Source: QFNR01 sp043842855
Lineage (GTDB): Bacteria > Pseudomonadota > Gammaproteobacteria > Burkholderiales > Neisseriaceae
Length of the DNA: 64,000 bases
Assembly (NCBI GenBank): GCA_043842855.1
Contig: JBBPJF010000003.1
Span: 1-64,000, forward strand
Direction: 5' to 3'
Shown here: positions 34,459 to 43,872 of the stretch, piece after piece
Layout: the number at the start of each line of letters is the position of its first letter
Numbering within the stretch: the first letter of the stretch is position 1
Notes under the pieces: generated by a model
What the model was told of the DNA's origin: nothing
The model's database searches: none
What the model saw: only the letters and a program-made list of their open reading frames with translations
Program-made: the position numbers and the translations under genes

Positions 34459-35362
34459 GCCTGGTAATAAGAGCTTTTCTCGGGGTAAACCTGAATCAGT
34501 GGTGGCAAAAAAAATGGTATTGCGTAAACCTAACAAGCTGATTCAGGCAAAGGTATCCCGTTTAAGAAAAAAAAGAGTAGATAAAGGACAGCTAGCTTCT
34601 CAGCGGCTACAAAAAATTTTAGCAGCTTCTGGTCTAGGTTCTAGAAGAGAGATGGAGGTGCTGATTCACAATGGTCAAGTAAAAATTAATGGCAAGCAAG
34701 CTCAACTTGGAGATAGGGTGAATCCTTCGGATGAGGTTAAGGTTAAAGGAAAAGTTGTTGTGCTTCATTTCCCAGATCGTTTACCCAGAATAGTCTTGTA
34801 CCATAAAAGAGAAGGTGAAATTGTCTCTCGCTCTGATCCGCAAGGTCGAATCAGTGTTTTTGATAGAGTCCCTATGATTCAAAAGAGTCAGCAGTGGATC
34901 TGTATAGGCCGTCTAGATATTAATACGACTGGCTTACTTGTGTTTACTACTAGTGGCGATCTAGTTAACCGTTTTTCGCACCCTCGCTATAGAATTGATC
35001 GTGAATACCGTGTACGTGTTAATGGCCAATTAACTGAAGAACAACTTACAGTAATTCTAACAGAGGGTATTGAATTAGAAGATGGATTAGCTAAGGTAGT
35101 TCAAATAAATGCACTTACCCAACCTGGCGAAATGCCTAAAAATTTTTGGTACCAATTAGTTTTACAAGAAGGTAAAAACCGAGAAGTTAGGCGTCTATTT
35201 CAGTACTTTGGTTTGACCGTAAGTAAATTAGTCCGAATCAGATTTGGACCTATTGCCATTCCACCCCGACTTCGCCTAGGGCAATACTACGAATTAAATG
35301 AATTAGAAGTGGAATATGTATTAAAAGAAATGGGAATGGGTAATTACCTAAAAAATAATTAA
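34448..35362 (+). CDS. rluB: 23S rRNA pseudouridine synthase RluB-type (RsuA family)
   Basis: This 304-residue protein uses the ATG at 34448, which has a GAAGGA ribosome site; upstream extension reads into ribE in another frame. The basic N-tail is followed by an S4 domain (about 50-110, RLQKILAASGLGSRREME). The catalytic domain has GRLDINTTGLLVFT (catalytic Asp) and EGKNREVRRLF. RluB modifies U2605 of 23S rRNA; separation from RluE/RluF relies on the S4 domain and overall fit. Confidence 0.9.
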   Translation: MAVKPGNKSFSRGKPESVVAKKMVLRKPNKLIQAKVSRLRKKRVDKGQLASQRLQKILAASGLGSRREMEVLIHNGQVKINGKQAQLGDRVNPSDEVKVKGKVVVLHFPDRLPRIVLYHKREGEIVSRSDPQGRISVFDRVPMIQKSQQWICIGRLDINTTGLLVFTTSGDLVNRFSHPRYRIDREYRVRVNGQLTEEQLTVILTEGIELEDGLAKVVQINALTQPGEMPKNFWYQLVLQEGKNREVRRLFQYFGLTVSKLVRIRFGPIAIPPRLRLGQYYELNELEVEYVLKEMGMGNYLKNN

Positions 35363-35451
35363 TTTAATAGATTACATAACCACATGTTTAAGAAACTGAT
35401 TTTTACAATTTTTTGCAATAAGGTTTCTGGCCCTATCTAATATCTCTTTTT

Positions 35452-35652
35452 GTGCTTGGTATGACGGTGTGGGGATGCTATTGCCAATTGGGTGCTGTCG
35501 GAGAGCTGGGTGCAGCACTTATAATCAAAAATCCTGTAAATGCCGCTTTTATTGGACTTGGCAGCGCTTGGAGTCGGTCAAAGTCATTTGGAATGGTAAT
35601 ATATGACGATTTATTGAGTAAACAGGGGACATGTGTGATCAAAATAAGATAG
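35452..35652 (+). CDS. Small hydrophobic ORF, possibly a frameshifted gene
   Basis: This 66-residue frame from a GTG encodes a hydrophobic N-terminus (MLGMTVWGCYCQLGAVGELG) and then a polar tail. It is open back to about 35422, and a good ATG at 35384 in another frame (MFKKLIFTIFCNK) would supply a signal-like start if one frame change occurred near the T6 run at about 35410. It may be a decayed or frameshifted small protein, or not coding. Confidence 0.3.
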   Translation: MLGMTVWGCYCQLGAVGELGAALIIKNPVNAAFIGLGSAWSRSKSFGMVIYDDLLSKQGTCVIKIR

Positions 35653-35825
35653 ATAAGGGGGCTTTGATTTGTTCAATTATCTTCGCTGTAACGTCTTCTG
35701 GTGCTTATATTCGTCACCACGGTAATTTAAATATGTTTTTTTATTTTCTTGCCTGGTTTGTTTTAACAGTTTTAACGGCTGTTCCTTTCTATTATGCGTT
35801 TAAATATGCATTTAAAAAAAAGTAA
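35631..35825 (+). CDS. Small two-helix membrane protein
   Basis: This is a 64-residue protein whose ATG has an AGGGG ribosome site 3-4 nt upstream. Hydrophobic segments at about 10-25 and 35-58, a basic C-terminus (FKYAFKKK) and no stop-prone composition support a real membrane protein. It overlaps the preceding weak ORF by 22 nt. No family is recognised. Confidence 0.5.
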   Translation: MCDQNKIDKGALICSIIFAVTSSGAYIRHHGNLNMFFYFLAWFVLTVLTAVPFYYAFKYAFKKK

Positions 35826-35899
35826 AATAAAAAAGTAAAACTTAACATAATACATATTATGCGAAATTAAACATCTACCACCGTCTACCATAATACTGT

Positions 35900-36949
35900 T
35901 TACCATAATTTAATTGCTTCTACAGCTGCAGGCACTTGTAATTTCATTAACCTAAACCTATGCTTACTGCTATTAGCTCTGATAGTTCTACGTACATCAT
36001 GTAGTGTGATTTTTGGCTTAGGATATTTTTTTAGAAAAAAAGAATTGAGTAGCAAGTCAGCCTTTTTAACCAACTCAGGCCAGTTAACTAAATTTTCTTC
36101 AGTAACTACAAATGAGGCTATCAGGTTATTAGATGGTTTATTCGGAAAAAAGTAGCCCGTGCAGAAAGAATATATTTTATTGGGAACGGGTCTGCATTCG
36201 ACGGCTAAATCAACTGTTTTTCCTGGGTCATTGGCTTGATGCCAGTATAAAGTAATAACTTCCCCCTTTGTAACTGGTACTTCTAGTTGCTCTAGGTTTA
36301 AATCTTTTCTCAGAAAAGGTTTTTTATCAGGTGTCAGTTTATATAATTTGAATAAACTAATTAGATAGGGTTTTAAATTATTTGGATGTTGCCGTATACT
36401 GGCTTCGCTGAAGTCAGTTAGAGTACCATAAGCGTAAATAACCAATCCAGAATAGTCCTTATTTGCATTCTCTATGTTGCCTTCCACCAGGTACCTGTCA
36501 TAAGTACCCCATTCTAAATGGTCAAACCCATACTCAGATCTAGCAGGTTCTAAACTGGGCCAGTCTACAGCTATACTAAAGCTAATAATAGGATCTTCAC
36601 ACCAACGTAACTTTGCTTTCCATCCATTCTCATGACGGAAACTAATGTCTTCATAATTCAAGGGCGTAAAAGCGTATTTTTTAGGCAACCTAATACTTTT
36701 ATCTCCCAATTTACCACAGTAATAACGCGCTCTTTCTTCCCTTTCACTGGAACTTAGCTGACTCAACTGTTGGTCAATAATCTGCTGCTGCTCAGTAGTT
36801 AAGTCAAAATGGTAAGCTGGCTTGGGTATTCCTTTAGCTCTATGGGTCCGGGAGTGCCCCTCCCCCCCCGGGAAAAAATTACAAGAACTGGTACAAGTTA
36901 CTAACACCAGAATAAGCAAACACCGCTGCATTAAACAACTTATTTTCAT
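35900..36949 (-). CDS. Hypothetical lipoprotein with a G8 tract just after the lipobox
   Basis: This is a 349-residue protein from Met8 of the longer frame (MKISCLMQRCLLILVLVTC). The lipobox is TSSC, with the lipid Cys followed by NFFPGGEGHS. The mature part is a mixed alpha/beta sequence rich in aromatic residues, with several Cys (for example YYCGKLG, LRWCED, AVECRPVP, SFCTGYF) that could form disulphides. No family is recognised. A run of eight G on the coding strand (complement of 36861-36868) lies right after the signal and could slip. The HIT gene ends 4 nt before the longer start at 36970. Confidence 0.75.
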   Translation of the reverse strand: MKISCLMQRCLLILVLVTCTSSCNFFPGGEGHSRTHRAKGIPKPAYHFDLTTEQQQIIDQQLSQLSSSEREERARYYCGKLGDKSIRLPKKYAFTPLNYEDISFRHENGWKAKLRWCEDPIISFSIAVDWPSLEPARSEYGFDHLEWGTYDRYLVEGNIENANKDYSGLVIYAYGTLTDFSEASIRQHPNNLKPYLISLFKLYKLTPDKKPFLRKDLNLEQLEVPVTKGEVITLYWHQANDPGKTVDLAVECRPVPNKIYSFCTGYFFPNKPSNNLIASFVVTEENLVNWPELVKKADLLLNSFFLKKYPKPKITLHDVRRTIRANSSKHRFRLMKLQVPAAVEAIKLW

Positions 36950-36973
36950 CTTGTTTAAGTAAAAGGTCAAAGG

Positions 36974-37390
36974 TTAAAAAACTGAAAAATTCACCCTAAA
37001 CTCTCTACCAATTGCTTCAGCAAGTTGCGTCAGTTCCTGTGGCTTGGCTGGTAACTTCTTCTTGAAGGTTATATCACACATTTCATTGAGCGGAATTAGA
37101 TGCACGTGAACATGTGGCACCTCCAGACCAACCACTGACATACCCACCCGCTTACAATCTACAACCTTCTCAATAGCGCAAGCTATCTGATAGGAAAATG
37201 CCATTAAAGCCTTATACTCTTCCAACGGCATACTAAAGATATAGTCAACTTCTTTTTTTGGAATACACAAGGTATGCCCTTTAGTATTTGGATTAATATC
37301 TAAAATTGCAATAAAGTCTTCATTTTCAGCCACCTTATAGCTAGGCAATTCACCATCGATAATTCTACTAAAAATAGACGGCATAACCAC
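36974..37390 (-). CDS. HIT family nucleotide-binding hydrolase
   Basis: This is a 138-residue protein with the histidine triad VPHVHVHLIP (about 107-116), NPNTKGHTLCIPKK and the family N-terminus IFSRIIDGELPSYKVAEN. HIT proteins of this class hydrolyse adenosine phosphoramidates. Met3 is an alternative start. The lipoprotein gene begins almost at its stop. Confidence 0.9.
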   Translation of the reverse strand: MVMPSIFSRIIDGELPSYKVAENEDFIAILDINPNTKGHTLCIPKKEVDYIFSMPLEEYKALMAFSYQIACAIEKVVDCKRVGMSVVGLEVPHVHVHLIPLNEMCDITFKKKLPAKPQELTQLAEAIGREFRVNFSVF

Positions 37391-37441
37391 ACTCCTATCA
37401 TACAGTTTTTATATAGTTTTAAGTAAAATTTTTATAGATTT

Positions 37442-38044
37442 TTACTTTATTTTCTTCCTACGATAGAACCGCACTGCTAAAAATACCGCTACTATCACTA
37501 AGATCAGTAAAAAAGTAACTAATTTAAAACGACTCGCCAACTGCAATAGTTGCGCTTTATTTTTTGCAAAATAGTGTCCTGCCCATACCCACAAAGGTAC
37601 AGAAATCAGAGCTGCCATACCATCTAACATGATAAATTTCACATAGGAAATTTTCTGGCTTAACCCTGCAGTTAAAAACATGGGCGCCCTTAAACCCGGT
37701 ACAAAACGGAACAAGAAAACAGCCCAACTACCGTACCAACTAAATTTTTCTTGTAACTCCCTATAGGTTTCGGCAGTAATTACTCTCCGGAGCCAACGAG
37801 CATCTAATAATTTATGCCCAAAAGTTTTACCTAAAGCAAACATCACAAGATCACCTAGTAAAACTCCTAACATTCCTACTAAAATCATCAGTGATAAGCT
37901 AGCTTCTCCTAATCCAGAAATAATACCCCCGGCAATTAAAGTAATATCCTCCGGTATGGGTAAACCAACGCCACAAAGAATAAGTACGGCAAAGACCGCT
38001 AGATATCCATAACTTGAAAAGAAAACTTCTAAATACTCAAGCAC
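37442..38044 (-). CDS. DedA/SNARE-associated family membrane protein
   Basis: This 200-residue protein has several membrane segments and the family features GLPIPEDITLIAGG (about 27-40) and FRFVPGLRAPMFLTAG (about 111-126, conserved Arg residues). DedA proteins are linked to undecaprenyl phosphate or phospholipid recycling across the inner membrane. It is 18 nt downstream of glmM, so it may share that transcript. Confidence 0.9.
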   Translation of the reverse strand: MLEYLEVFFSSYGYLAVFAVLILCGVGLPIPEDITLIAGGIISGLGEASLSLMILVGMLGVLLGDLVMFALGKTFGHKLLDARWLRRVITAETYRELQEKFSWYGSWAVFLFRFVPGLRAPMFLTAGLSQKISYVKFIMLDGMAALISVPLWVWAGHYFAKNKAQLLQLASRFKLVTFLLILVIVAVFLAVRFYRRKKIK

Positions 38045-38062
38045 ACTATATCCCTTTACCGT

Positions 38063-39406
38063 TCAATTAACCATTGCTTCACTAATCATTTGTGCTAATC
38101 TTTCCGCTTGTTCAAAACGCTTAGCCTCCACCATCACTCGGACTAAAGGCTCTGTACCAGAAGCTCTTACCACCACTCTGCCTAAGCCCCCCGAAAGTTC
38201 TTTCTCTGCTCGTTCAATGCTCACCTGAGATTTCTCACGCCAGGTTTCAAATGGTCTCACTCGTACATTCCTAATAACTTGAGGATAAGCTACCCAATCC
38301 TTTCGTACCGTGGCTAAATCCTGATCGAGGATATTCAAAGAAGCAAAGGTTTGTAGTGCGGAGATAATCCCATCACCCGTAATGTGCTTATCTAGGCAAA
38401 GAATGTGGCCTGATGCCTCACCCCCGACTTGCCACTTTTTTTCCAATAACTTACCTAGGACGTATCGATCCCCTACATTAGAGCGTACAAAATCAACAGA
38501 AATTTCTCTAAGCGCATTTTCCATTCCTATATTTGTCATTACAGTACCTACTACCCCGTTACCCTTCAGGCATTTAGCCTGGTGACGAGCTTTTGCAATC
38601 ACATAGAGTAAACTGTCCCCATCATGGATAGAACCATAGCGATCTACCATAATTAACCTATCGCCATCTCCATCTAAAGCGATACCGTAATCTGCTTTAT
38701 TTTCTAACACCGCAACTTGTAAAGTGTTAATAAAGGTAGCCCCTACCTTACGATTGATATTAAAGCCATCTGGTTCAGCGCCAATACTAATGACCTGCGC
38801 ACCTAATTCATGAAAGACCTTAGGTGCCACAGAGTAAGCTGCACCATTAGCAGTATCCACTACCAATTTCAAATTATATAAATTTAAATCAGAAGGAAAG
38901 GTACTCTTACAAAACTCAATATACCTTTCCGCCGCTCCATCTATTCTTTTTGCTCGTCCAAAATGATCTGGTGCAACATAACTAATGGGATCTTGCAAAG
39001 TTCTCTCTATCTCCAGCTCCATCGCATCTGAAAGCTTTAAGCCATCCTCAGTAAAGAACTTAATGCCATTATCGGAATAAGCATTGTGCGACGCAGAAAG
39101 GACCACACCCCCATTTAGACGCAAAGCTCTAGTTAAGTAAGAAATACCAGGGGTAGGTAAAGGACCGGACAATAGAACATCTACCCCAGCCGAAGTTAGG
39201 CCGGCCTGTAAAGCAGCCTCCAGCATATAACCTGAAATACGTGTATCTTTACCCAAAATAACAGTAGGATTTTGCCCACGATGAGGGTTATGAGCAATAA
39301 AAACCTGCCCCACCGCATTTCCAAGCCTCAGAATAAACTCGGGGTTTATGTATGAACTCCCCACTGCTCCTCTGATTCCATCCGTACCAAAGTATTTTTT
39401 TTTCAT
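38063..39406 (-). CDS. glmM: Phosphoglucosamine mutase GlmM
   Basis: This 447-residue protein has KYFGTDGIRGAVG, the phosphoserine loop VVLSASHNAYSDNG (about 97-110), the metal loop ALDGDGDRLIMV, EASGHI and the phosphate-binding RASGTEPLVRVM. It converts glucosamine-6-phosphate to glucosamine-1-phosphate for peptidoglycan and lipopolysaccharide precursors. All key residues are present. Confidence 0.96.
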   Translation of the reverse strand: MKKKYFGTDGIRGAVGSSYINPEFILRLGNAVGQVFIAHNPHRGQNPTVILGKDTRISGYMLEAALQAGLTSAGVDVLLSGPLPTPGISYLTRALRLNGGVVLSASHNAYSDNGIKFFTEDGLKLSDAMELEIERTLQDPISYVAPDHFGRAKRIDGAAERYIEFCKSTFPSDLNLYNLKLVVDTANGAAYSVAPKVFHELGAQVISIGAEPDGFNINRKVGATFINTLQVAVLENKADYGIALDGDGDRLIMVDRYGSIHDGDSLLYVIAKARHQAKCLKGNGVVGTVMTNIGMENALREISVDFVRSNVGDRYVLGKLLEKKWQVGGEASGHILCLDKHITGDGIISALQTFASLNILDQDLATVRKDWVAYPQVIRNVRVRPFETWREKSQVSIERAEKELSGGLGRVVVRASGTEPLVRVMVEAKRFEQAERLAQMISEAMVN

Positions 39407-39597
39407 TTTCTAATGGGTATGTTCTCTATAATTTGCTGAAACTGTGGCAGAAAATTTACATGTCACTCTGCCTTATGCGGGTAATGGTACCACCTGTTGC
39501 TTCTATGGTATAGGTATCAAAAGTAATTTCTTTTATAATGAGCTTTTGTAATGCGAGCCTTGGTTTAATAGCAGCTTTGAAGGAAAGGGAAAAAGTG

Positions 39598-39831
39598 ATG
39601 AAAAGAACAGTATTTTGCATTAAGTTAAAAAAGCAGGCTCCTGGTTTATCTTTCCCTCCTCTCCCCAATGCTCTAGGCCAAAAAATTTACGAAAATATAT
39701 CACAAGAGGCTTGGGATCAGTGGGTTCAGTATCAAACAAAAATCATTAACGAAGGCAGGCTAAATCTTTCTGATCCCTCAGCGAGGGCCTACTTATCCCA
39801 ACAGATGGAATATTTTCTTTTCAGTGATTAA
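39598..39831 (+). CDS. yggX: YggX family Fe(II)-trafficking / oxidative damage protection protein
   Basis: This 77-residue protein from the ATG at 39598 has ribosome site GAAAGGGA. It matches YggX in layout: KRTVFCIKLKKQAPGL at the start with the conserved Cys7, then LGQKIYENISQEAWDQW, INEGRLNLSDP and a terminal EYFLF. The family protects iron-sulphur clusters and usually sits near mutY; here it precedes ppk1. Confidence 0.92.
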   Translation: MKRTVFCIKLKKQAPGLSFPPLPNALGQKIYENISQEAWDQWVQYQTKIINEGRLNLSDPSARAYLSQQMEYFLFSD

Positions 39832-39863
39832 AAATCAGTGTTCTCCAACTACTACTCTTACCA

Positions 39864-41915
39864 ATGAATCCATCCAACTTACTATGCCGTGAAACTAGTG
39901 TTATAGAGTTTAATGAGAGAGTCCTGGCTCAGGCGTACGATAGTAGCACCCCTCTATTAGAACGCCTAAGATTTCTGTGTATTGTTTCTTCTAATTTAGA
40001 TGAATTTTTTGAAGTAAGAGTTGCTGGTCTTAAACGATTAGATAAAGTAAATCCTGATTCTCCCCTCATGGATGGAGAAACACCCAATCAAATATTATCT
40101 CGTGTAAGACAAAGAGCACGTACTTTAATTGAAAAACAATATTTCGTACTTAATGAGCAACTTCTACCTGCGCTACGCGAGGAAAATATTTTCTTTCTTA
40201 AGCGGGAAGAGTTAGAAAGTGAACAAATTTTATGGGTCCAAAACTATTTTGATACAGAGGTCAAGCCTATCATCACTCCTATTGGACTAGACCCTGCTCA
40301 CCCTTTCCCCAAGTTGCTGAATAAATCTTTAAATTTTATTGTAGAACTAGAGGGCACAGATGCCTTTGGTATACCCATGAGTCTTGCTATAGTACAAGCT
40401 CCGCGTATACTGCCCCGTGTAGTGAAATTACCTCCTTCCATTTGTAAAGGTCAGGATTGCTTTGTCCTGCTGTCCTCTATTATTCATAGCCGTATAGAGG
40501 ATATTTTTTTAGGTATGAAGGTAAAGGGATTTTACCAATTTAGAGTTACCCGAGATAGCGAACTAATTGTAGATGATGACTTGAAGGATTTGCTACTTGC
40601 GGTACAAGGAGAGTTGCACGAGCGACAGTATGGAAAAGCGGTTAGACTTGAGGTAGCTACTAATTGCCCAGACCCCTTGGTACAATTTCTAGCGCGCTTG
40701 TTTCAACTGCAACCAGATGAAGTTTATCGTGTCAATGGACCTGTTAACCTCATGCGTTTGCTCTCTATACCAGACATGATTAATCGACCCGATTTAAAAT
40801 TTCCTCCCAAAGTACCTAGTATTCCGGAGCTTTTTAAAAATAAGGGTTCAATTTTTGAGGTCTTTCGCGATCAGGATGTGTTGCTGCACCACCCTTATCA
40901 GTCTTTTCAGCCGGTATTGGGCTTTATTCAAGAAGCATCTAAAGATCCCAAAGTAGTGGCTATTAAGATGACTATTTACAGAACTGGTAGTAATTCTGAC
41001 ATTGTGAAAGCACTTATTACCGCAGCCTTGGCAGGTAAAGAAGTTACCGTGGTGGTGGAACTAATGGCGCGTTTTGACGAAGAAGCAAATGTTTATTGGG
41101 CCAATCAATTAGAGGACGCAGGAGCACATGTAGTTTATGGGTTGGTAGGTTATAAAGTACATGCAAAAATGACTCTTGTTGTTAGGAAAGAAAAAGGCCA
41201 ATTAAAAAGATATGGGCATTTGGGAACAGGTAACTACCATCAAAGAACTTCAAAACAGTATACTGATTTCGGTCTACTAACTGCTAATCCAGATATCACC
41301 TCAGATATGAGTCATATATTTATGCAAATCACTGGACGGGGATGGATTAAACCTTTAAAAAGTATGTTTCAAAGCCCTTTCAGTTTACATAGAATGTTGC
41401 TGAATGCAATCCAAAGAGAAATGGCTCATGCACAGGCAGGAAAGACTAGCAGGATCATGGCAAAAATGAATTCTCTCGTAGAGCCACAGCTCATTAATGC
41501 TCTGTATGCTGCCTCAAATGCGGGCGTTAAAATTGATCTGATCGTACGCGGAATCTGCATACTACGCCCTAATTTACCCAAGTTATCTGAAAATATTCGA
41601 GTTCGCTCCATTATAGGAAGATTATTAGAACATTCTAGAGTTTTTTATTTTTATAATGATGGCGCTGAAGATACCTACATCTCTAGTGCAGATTGGATGG
41701 TTAGAAACATGTTTGGTCGCATAGAGACTTGTGTCCCTATTCTCGACCTGAAATTAAAAAGAACCCTCTTTGAGGAAGCTTTCCAATTGGCATTACAAGA
41801 CAACCAAAACGCATGGGAAATGCAATCGGATGGTAGCTACATCCGGCCTTCTGCTAATAAAAAAGGCCGCTCCACAAGTTTGCAGGAAACCCTATTTAAA
41901 AAGTACCATTGCTAA
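39864..41915 (+). CDS. ppk1: Polyphosphate kinase 1
   Basis: This 683-residue protein has an N-terminal domain CRETSVIEFNERVLAQA, SSNLDEFFEVRVAGL and the catalytic domain KMTIYRTGSNSDIVKAL. The phosphorylated-His region is VGYKVHAKMTLVVRK, followed by HLGTGNYHQRTSKQYTDFG, and the second His lies in LEHSRVFYFYNDG. It polymerises phosphate from ATP. Its last 4 nt overlap the end of convergent ubiX. Confidence 0.95.
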   Translation: MNPSNLLCRETSVIEFNERVLAQAYDSSTPLLERLRFLCIVSSNLDEFFEVRVAGLKRLDKVNPDSPLMDGETPNQILSRVRQRARTLIEKQYFVLNEQLLPALREENIFFLKREELESEQILWVQNYFDTEVKPIITPIGLDPAHPFPKLLNKSLNFIVELEGTDAFGIPMSLAIVQAPRILPRVVKLPPSICKGQDCFVLLSSIIHSRIEDIFLGMKVKGFYQFRVTRDSELIVDDDLKDLLLAVQGELHERQYGKAVRLEVATNCPDPLVQFLARLFQLQPDEVYRVNGPVNLMRLLSIPDMINRPDLKFPPKVPSIPELFKNKGSIFEVFRDQDVLLHHPYQSFQPVLGFIQEASKDPKVVAIKMTIYRTGSNSDIVKALITAALAGKEVTVVVELMARFDEEANVYWANQLEDAGAHVVYGLVGYKVHAKMTLVVRKEKGQLKRYGHLGTGNYHQRTSKQYTDFGLLTANPDITSDMSHIFMQITGRGWIKPLKSMFQSPFSLHRMLLNAIQREMAHAQAGKTSRIMAKMNSLVEPQLINALYAASNAGVKIDLIVRGICILRPNLPKLSENIRVRSIIGRLLEHSRVFYFYNDGAEDTYISSADWMVRNMFGRIETCVPILDLKLKRTLFEEAFQLALQDNQNAWEMQSDGSYIRPSANKKGRSTSLQETLFKKYHC

Positions 41916-42523
41916 TCATCTCCCCATTTTTTAAGCTGGGGTACTTCAATACCCAAGCGTTTCAATATCCTTACTACTACAAAAGTTATCAGATCATCCT
42001 TGGTTTGGGGACGATTATAAAAGCCGGGAGAGGCTGGGAGTATCTCTACACCTAATTGACTCAGCTGTAGCATATTAGCCAAATGTATGCTGGAAATAGG
42101 GGTTTCTCTAGGCACTAATATTAGCTGTTTTTTCTCTTTAATCACGACATCTGCTGCTCGCTCGATTAAATTAGCTGACAACCCATGTGCAAGACTTGCA
42201 AGCGTTCCCATACTACAAGGGCAAACTACCATACCGTCTACTCCACCAGAACCTGAAGCAATAAGACTAGACCAATCCTCTAGTTCCACTACGGTAAGCC
42301 GCTCAAGAGAATTTTGAAAATAATGTGTTAAAAAAACCTTTGCCTCAGTAGAATGTACAGATAATTCCCAGTCTAATTCTAATTTTGCAACTAATGAAGC
42401 GGCTTTAGAGTAAATGAAATAAATAGAATAATCGCTGTATTCTAACAAGAATTTTAATAATTTCTCTGTGTAGGGGGCACCAGATGCACCTGTCATCGCT
42501 ACTAAGATTTTTTGTCGATTCAT
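41912..42523 (-). CDS. ubiX: Flavin prenyltransferase UbiX
   Basis: This is a 203-residue protein from the ATG giving MNRQKILVAMTGASGAPYTE; an upstream start four codons earlier is possible. GASGA binds FMN; CPCSMGTLASLAHGL and RETPISSIHLANMLQL complete the family pattern. It makes the prenylated flavin used by UbiD in ubiquinone synthesis. No ubiD is in the window. Confidence 0.95.
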   Translation of the reverse strand: MNRQKILVAMTGASGAPYTEKLLKFLLEYSDYSIYFIYSKAASLVAKLELDWELSVHSTEAKVFLTHYFQNSLERLTVVELEDWSSLIASGSGGVDGMVVCPCSMGTLASLAHGLSANLIERAADVVIKEKKQLILVPRETPISSIHLANMLQLSQLGVEILPASPGFYNRPQTKDDLITFVVVRILKRLGIEVPQLKKWGDD

Positions 42524-42609
42524 AATTAGGGTCATAGAAAGTTAGAAGTGTTATATGTTAGAATGGCCAGCATAACACGAGACCCCCCAAAAAAGTTTAA
42601 TCAAAGGAA

Positions 42610-43071
42610 ATGTGCATAGTGAAAGCTCACTGGTTATTTCTGTTTTCCTGCTTAATTTTAGGATTTAGTGCATGCCAAGTTAGCCCTGCCCCTAGGCCGG
42701 TTAAACTCTCTTCTCACTCCTCAAGAGCCGTCTCATCGACGCGAAGCAAGCACCCGAAACTACCTATGCGTAGTCCAAGTAGTGAACTACCTGATAGAAG
42801 CACAGTTTCTCGATTAAGTCCCTACAATGTAGGTCAGTGTATTAAAGAAAATATGCTCAAGTATCTTGGGATACCAGACGATTTCGTGGAAGAGGTGGAA
42901 TTAACCGATCACTCGAAACTTATCCTGCTAAGGAATCCTTATACTAAAGCTGAAGGTGTCTATTTCAGAATAAAGAAAGAACTCACTGGGCAAGTTAATC
43001 TAGCCTTATATAAAAACCATCTTTCCTTTGTTTCTAATCGCTGGTACGAGTTACTCGATATTTGTAGATAA
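42610..43071 (+). CDS. Small hypothetical lipoprotein
   Basis: This is a 153-residue protein with a lipoprotein signal ending LGFSAC (Cys about 22). A Ser/Pro/Arg-rich linker (about 25-75) is followed by a compact folded domain (about 78-153) containing VGQCIKENMLKYLGIPDDF and a final LLDIC. Two Cys (in VGQC and DIC) could pair. No known family is recognised. It is divergent from ubiX and upstream of pnuC by 41 nt. Confidence 0.75.
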   Translation: MCIVKAHWLFLFSCLILGFSACQVSPAPRPVKLSSHSSRAVSSTRSKHPKLPMRSPSSELPDRSTVSRLSPYNVGQCIKENMLKYLGIPDDFVEEVELTDHSKLILLRNPYTKAEGVYFRIKKELTGQVNLALYKNHLSFVSNRWYELLDICR

Positions 43072-43112
43072 CTTTTAAATTTATTTGGTGTTTCTTAGGA
43101 GATAAGGTCCAA

Positions 43113-43784
43113 GTGTTTATTTCAGATTGGTTACAGTCCCTCTTTTCTCAGTACCGCGGTGTGCCTAACTACCAGATTTTTTTAGAATCACTAGCCTTTT
43201 TCATGAGTTTAGCAAGTGTTTTCTATTCAAAAAAACAAAATGTACTGGCTTTCCCTATGGGTATCATCGCTACCGCCATTTATGTATATTTATTAGCCCT
43301 ACATGGTATTTGGGGCAATATGCTCAACAACCTTTATTTCACAATTGTTAGCTGTTATGGATGGTATTGGTGGCTACAAAAAGGTGCAGACAACCAGGCC
43401 ATATTGAAGGTGTCTCATGCTTCATACTACGAGTGGGTTGCTGCGGTTGTTATTTTCATCGCCAGTATTATCATGCTCATACTGATCTATCTCTACTCCT
43501 CTTCTAGTCCTAGTAGTACACGGTCACTCTCCTTCTATCTAGATATCCTAAGCACACCATTAAGCTTTATAGCTATGTGGTTTTTAGCAAGAAAGTTGAT
43601 AGAAAATTGGGTGTTGTGGTGGCTGTCTGATAGTCTGGCTGTTCCTATGTATATAAAAAATCAACTATATTTAACTGCACTGCAATTTTTTATTTTAGCG
43701 CTGCTTTGCATCTCAGCTTACTATGAATGGAAAAAGGACTTATCATCAGAAAAAAAGGGGCAAGCTGAAGTACTGGCACGCTAA
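43113..43784 (+). CDS. pnuC: PnuC-family nicotinamide riboside transporter
   Basis: This is a 223-residue protein with about seven membrane segments. The family signature is visible in the GIIATAIYVYLLALHGIWGN and SCYGWYWWLQKG regions and in the C-terminal NWVLWWLSDSLAVPMY. PnuC imports nicotinamide riboside for NAD synthesis. The ORF start is GTG at 43113, preceded by an AGGAGATAAGG ribosome site. Precise substrate is inferred. Confidence 0.88.
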   Translation: MFISDWLQSLFSQYRGVPNYQIFLESLAFFMSLASVFYSKKQNVLAFPMGIIATAIYVYLLALHGIWGNMLNNLYFTIVSCYGWYWWLQKGADNQAILKVSHASYYEWVAAVVIFIASIIMLILIYLYSSSSPSSTRSLSFYLDILSTPLSFIAMWFLARKLIENWVLWWLSDSLAVPMYIKNQLYLTALQFFILALLCISAYYEWKKDLSSEKKGQAEVLAR

Positions 43785-43872
43785 ATAAAACTATCAGCTA
43801 ACTCTTATATGTCTTGTATATTTCTATAGCACTATCTGTCCTTGAATATTCCGCTCGGGCTGCAATCGGACA

